From: Clostridiales bacterium
GTDB taxonomy: Bacteria; Bacillota; Clostridia; Oscillospirales; Ruminococcaceae
Assembly (NCBI GenBank): GCA_019423685.1
Contig: JAHZAY010000023.1
Coordinates: forward strand, 1 to 9,280
DNA length: 9,280 nucleotides
Direction of reading: 5' to 3'
Within the stretch, counting starts at the first letter, position 1. The number at the start of each line of letters is the position of its first letter. Positions 6,511 to 9,280 of the stretch are shown piece after piece. The position numbers and the translations under genes are program-made. The notes beneath the pieces are model-generated. The model saw nothing but the letters and a program-made list of their open reading frames with translations, was not told the DNA's origin and made no database searches.

Positions 6511-9183
6511 TTACTTGTTCTTTTTGCTCAGGAGAACCACGCCGCACAGCGAAGCTGCCGCCGCTGCAATCGCCATCATCGAGGAGGAGGCGTCGCCGGT
6601 CTCCGGGTTTGGTTTTACCGTTTCGGTTGTCGGAGCGGTCTGCTCAGCAGCCGGCTGGGTGGTTTCGGTGGTCTCCTCCACCTCGGTGACAACCTCGTCC
6701 AGGCTCAGGACATAGTTGCCCAGCTGTTTATAGGTCCAGCTGTCGCGCAGGGATTTTGGCGCCATACCTGCCGGGATGGTCACCTCGTCGCCGTCCTGGT
6801 TGTAGAAGGTGACGGTGACATTGTTCTCGCGCAGCGCGTCGAGGACATAGTCCGGAATCTCATCGACAATGCCGGTGTAGATTTTCAGGCTGCTGCCGTC
6901 GCGGGCGGAGTTGATCTTGTTGATGGCCCGCTTCCACATGTTTTCCTCGGCTTCACGCTTGTCCTGCTCCGGGTCGCGGGTGTAGGAGACGTTGGAGTTG
7001 GAGCCGCTGGAGCTGCTGCCAGAACCGTGGCCGCTGGATGGACGGTCGGTGTCGTCGTCATCTTTGTCAGGAACGGATGGGGTAGGAGCCTTAACATAAG
7101 TTCCGTCAGGTCCTGGGACTAAACCTACATTCTCTGCACCAGTAACTGTTCCCCCTGTCGTATTAGCTTCAATCCAAACAACTGGTTTATTGTTCGGATT
7201 TTGTGGAACATTTAATGTACTGCCATTTTCGAATGTCAGGTTTGCACTTCCTTTTCCTTTGCTCGGGTCTACATTGATACCGCCCCAAGAGCTACTACCT
7301 AAAACAATCGTATTGTTGCCTTTCATGGTGACATCCGAACCATTGACAATCAGAGGTGCGCCCTCTCCTGCATCAGAATGATCCAGGGTCAGATCTTCCA
7401 AAACAACACCAGTAACCCCCTGTGCATTCAGTACGTTTCTGTTGCTGCCGCCGGCTTTGATGGTGCCGTTTTTGATTGTTACGTCATTAGCCAAAATCTG
7501 AACGAGGTTTTTCTCGTGGTTTGCACTTCCTGTAAATCTATCAGCTGCAGAAATGGTATGATTGTTCAAATTCAGAGTTACTTCTGCAGTTGTAATGTTC
7601 AACTGTTCAGTGAGCTCAACATCCTTGGTCAAAGTAACGGTCTTATCTACTGCGGTCGCCGCATCTGCGAGCGCTTTCTCCAAGCTTTCATATCCTTTTC
7701 CATCAACAGTAGCAACATAGTTATTGCTGGTGCTATCGTCGATGGTGACATTGTCGCCGGTAATATCGCCGGTTACTGTGGAATCTTTAATCTCTACTGT
7801 TGTCGTGCCCGCTGTCACATTTCCATATATTTCTACTTCCGTAAATTTAAAACTGGAACCATCTGGACTATTCTGAAGGTCGACATTACCGTTGATTTTA
7901 GCCTCGCCAACAGTCACCGTAATCTTATTTTTAGCAGCTTGGTCTACAGTGATTGCGCTACCGTTTTTTGCTGCCGTAAATATACCACCTGTAATAGTAG
8001 CGTTGACGGCTCCATACTCAGCACCCAAATTGATGACAGCACCGTACATATTTGCTGTACCATCACCACTTGGAGTACCTCCTAAATCTGCACTACTTGT
8101 AGAGGTAAAATTTCCTCCCGAAATCTCTAAGGTACCTTGGTTGATTGCAATTGCACCTGCACCTTTAATATTTCCATTACTAATTGTCAGCGTTCCCTGT
8201 TGAGGATGATAAATAGCATAATCTTCTGATTCTAACATTCCCCCTGCAACAGTGATATTTGTAATTCCTTTATTAGTTCCATTACCGCTAATAGCAAAGG
8301 CTTTCGATTTAATTGTTCCTCCGCGAACAATTACGCTAGCATTTCCAAACACGCCGATGCCATAAGTTCCTTTAGTTGTATCAATTGTACCATCTTCCAT
8401 AACAAAAGACGCTTCTCCGTCTACCCGAATTACACCTGTTCCGCCGTCGTTTGCTTCTGCTACAATCGATCCATTTCCTGCACTATCTTGGAGAGTAAAA
8501 GTTCCCCCAGTAATATTGATTCGACCTTCTACTGTATTTTCAGCAGTTATTTTTTGACCATTTAAGTCTAAAGTGACATCTTTTGTGCTTGAGATGCTAG
8601 CCTTAGTTATATTAATATCTTCCTGCAATTGAATAAAGCCACCTGTCTCTACAGCCCTCTTTAAATCTTCTAGTGTCGAAACAAGATGTGGATTACCTTC
8701 TGTTCCATCCCCTTGCAAATCCAGCGTCATAATTCCATTCTCCGCCGCCGGGGTCGCTGGGGTCAGACCTGCCATCGGCAAGGAATTGCTTGGCTGCTCT
8801 GGGCCGCCTGGAACTTCAGAAGGGTCCTTTTCTTCGTCAGCTGGGTCTTTCTCCTCATCGGCTGGGTCTTTCTCTTCGTCAGCTGGGTCTTTCTCTTCGT
8901 CAGCTGGGTCTTTCTCTTCGTCAGCTGGATCCTTCTCCTCGTCAGCTGGGTCTTTCTCCTCATCGGCCGGATCCTTCTCCTCGTCGGCTGGATCCTTCTC
9001 CTCATTGACCGGAGGCTGTTCTTCCGGGTCTTTCTCGTCACCAGGAACTTCTGTTGTAGCATCTCCTGCTGGTGTCTCCGGGATAGTTGGCTCTCCATCC
9101 GCCGAAACCATAAAGCTGCTCATGCTCAGAATCATCGCTGCGCACAGCATCGTCGAAACTGCTTTCTTCCATCCTTTTCGCAT
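6511..9183 (-). CDS. Cell-wall-anchored beta-helix adhesin-like surface protein
   Basis: An 890-residue secreted protein. Residues 1-29 are a signal peptide (RKGWKK, hydrophobic core, cleavage near VSA). An acidic Pro/Glu stalk follows, with eight KDPADEE heptads at 63-118. Residues of about 150-698 form a parallel beta-helix-like domain with recurring turns such as NITGGTFTL, VRGGTIKS and ISGGNFTS. Two entry motifs, LEDLKRAV...VTLDLNGQKI (171-211) and LEKALADA...VTLNLNNHTI (501-544), suggest an internal duplication. A Gly/Ser linker (715-730) leads to about 745-810 (KRAINKIN...IPDYVLDALRENNVTVTF...VTIPAG), a module type I recall from other clostridial surface proteins. The C-terminus is a sorting signal: NPETG at 859-863, a hydrophobic segment and LLSKKNK, so a sortase should anchor it to peptidoglycan. 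The ATG at 9183 follows AAGGAGGA, 7 bases away. The beta-helix coding part (about 7090-8740) is much AT-richer than either end. Adhesion is inferred; no catalytic motif is evident. Confidence 0.9.
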   Translation of the reverse strand: MRKGWKKAVSTMLCAAMILSMSSFMVSADGEPTIPETPAGDATTEVPGDEKDPEEQPPVNEEKDPADEEKDPADEEKDPADEEKDPADEEKDPADEEKDPADEEKDPADEEKDPADEEKDPSEVPGGPEQPSNSLPMAGLTPATPAAENGIMTLDLQGDGTEGNPHLVSTLEDLKRAVETGGFIQLQEDINITKASISSTKDVTLDLNGQKITAENTVEGRINITGGTFTLQDSAGNGSIVAEANDGGTGVIRVDGEASFVMEDGTIDTTKGTYGIGVFGNASVIVRGGTIKSKAFAISGNGTNKGITNITVAGGMLESEDYAIYHPQQGTLTISNGNIKGAGAIAINQGTLEISGGNFTSTSSADLGGTPSGDGTANMYGAVINLGAEYGAVNATITGGIFTAAKNGSAITVDQAAKNKITVTVGEAKINGNVDLQNSPDGSSFKFTEVEIYGNVTAGTTTVEIKDSTVTGDITGDNVTIDDSTSNNYVATVDGKGYESLEKALADAATAVDKTVTLTKDVELTEQLNITTAEVTLNLNNHTISAADRFTGSANHEKNLVQILANDVTIKNGTIKAGGSNRNVLNAQGVTGVVLEDLTLDHSDAGEGAPLIVNGSDVTMKGNNTIVLGSSSWGGINVDPSKGKGSANLTFENGSTLNVPQNPNNKPVVWIEANTTGGTVTGAENVGLVPGPDGTYVKAPTPSVPDKDDDDTDRPSSGHGSGSSSSGSNSNVSYTRDPEQDKREAEENMWKRAINKINSARDGSSLKIYTGIVDEIPDYVLDALRENNVTVTFYNQDGDEVTIPAGMAPKSLRDSWTYKQLGNYVLSLDEVVTEVEETTETTQPAAEQTAPTTETVKPNPETGDASSSMMAIAAAAASLCGVVLLSKKNK
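8830..8997 (-). repeat. Eight 21-bp tandem repeats encoding KDPADEE
   Basis: Exactly eight in-frame 21-bp units encode KDPADEE without any amino-acid change. They differ only at silent positions, and the units at 8872-8892 and 8893-8913 are identical, pointing to recent duplication. A ninth, diverged unit (KDPSEVP) follows at the 3' side. They form a charged spacer that would carry the beta-helix through the cell wall; copy number probably varies between strains. Confidence 0.95.
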
Positions 9184-9232
9184 GGATTCTTCCTCCTTGT
9201 ATCGCTTTTTGCCCGGCTTTGTGATAACACAC

Positions 9233-9264
9233 TTTATGTCCCTGAGAGTGCTCAGGGACATAAA
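9233..9264. promoter_or_regulatory. Perfect 14-bp hairpin in the adhesin leader
   Basis: TTTATGTCCCTGAG (9233-9246) pairs fully with 9251-9264 around a 4-base loop. It ends 50 bases before the adhesin ATG and so would lie in its mRNA leader. No promoter is visible between hairpin and gene. On the minus strand it is not followed by a T tract, so it is unlikely to end transcription; mRNA stabilisation, attenuation or a protein-binding site are possible. Confidence 0.5.
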
Positions 9265-9279
9265 AAGCCTAGGCTTTTT
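9262..9279. other. 18-bp perfect palindrome at the window edge
   Basis: AAAAAGCCTAGGCTTTTT is its own reverse complement and overlaps the adjoining hairpin by three A. It could be a small terminator stem of the next gene upstream on the minus strand (GC core, T run), or a binding site. The right edge of the window prevents a decision. Confidence 0.4.
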
Positions 9280-9280
9280 A

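Noticed and set aside
7378..8085. 235-codon plus-strand open frame opposite the adhesin gene
   Set aside because: No ribosome-binding site or domain; it lies fully inside the beta-helix coding region and has a Cys/Ile/Ser-rich shadow composition.
8790..9008. Repetitive plus-strand open frame (LGLSLRQ repeats) and possible CRISPR-like array
   Set aside because: It is the reverse strand of the 21-bp KDPADEE coding repeat. Units are contiguous with no spacers, so it is not CRISPR.
1..9280. Defence system, prophage, insertion sequence or biosynthetic cluster
   Set aside because: No nuclease, helicase, reverse transcriptase, transposase, integrase, toxin-antitoxin pair or tailoring enzyme is encoded; the genes are a germination protein, RqcH, a TetR regulator and two surface proteins.

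Overview
The window looks like chromosomal DNA from a spore-forming, Gram-positive anaerobe of the Bacillota, most likely class Clostridia and plausibly the Oscillospiraceae (ruminococcal) group. The grounds are a YpeB spore-germination protein, a bacterial RqcH, Sec-secreted surface proteins with a NPETG-type cell-wall sorting signal, strong AGGAGG ribosome-binding sites, and GC-rich housekeeping genes separated by AT-rich intergenic DNA with intrinsic terminators. The genus cannot be fixed from the sequence alone.

Layout from left to right: (1) the first 458 codons of a secreted, probably abundant surface protein on the minus strand (1-1374, running off the left edge), with its own sigma-A-type promoter and an 11-bp tandem repeat just upstream; (2) an AT-rich spacer of about 510 bp holding that promoter and three hairpins that separate the gene from its neighbour; (3) a TetR-family repressor on the minus strand (1887-2462) with a perfect TTGACA-17-TATAAT promoter, whose -10 box is covered by a 23-bp perfect inverted repeat, the obvious candidate operator; (4) ypeB on the plus strand (2773-4224), without sleB beside it, ending in two strong hairpins; (5) a 456-bp spacer with two candidate plus-strand promoters and a cluster of ATTTGCA motifs; (6) rqcH on the plus strand (4681-6462), with a textbook bidirectional terminator; (7) convergent to it, a large minus-strand cell-wall-anchored beta-helix adhesin-like protein (6511-9183), with a leader hairpin at the right edge.

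The genes appear to be independent transcription units; every junction carries a terminator or a divergent arrangement, and I see no operon. YpeB acts in the spore, RqcH in ribosome quality control in the cytosol, and the two minus-strand surface proteins at the envelope. I found no CRISPR array, tRNA, rRNA, transposase or phage gene, and no clearly new multi-gene system. The most unusual signal is that both surface-protein genes are compositional mosaics: each has a central segment with AT-richer codon use, flanked by ends with the host-like GC-rich codon choice, as expected if exposed domains are exchanged between strains. In the large adhesin the break points coincide with the limits of the beta-helix domain.
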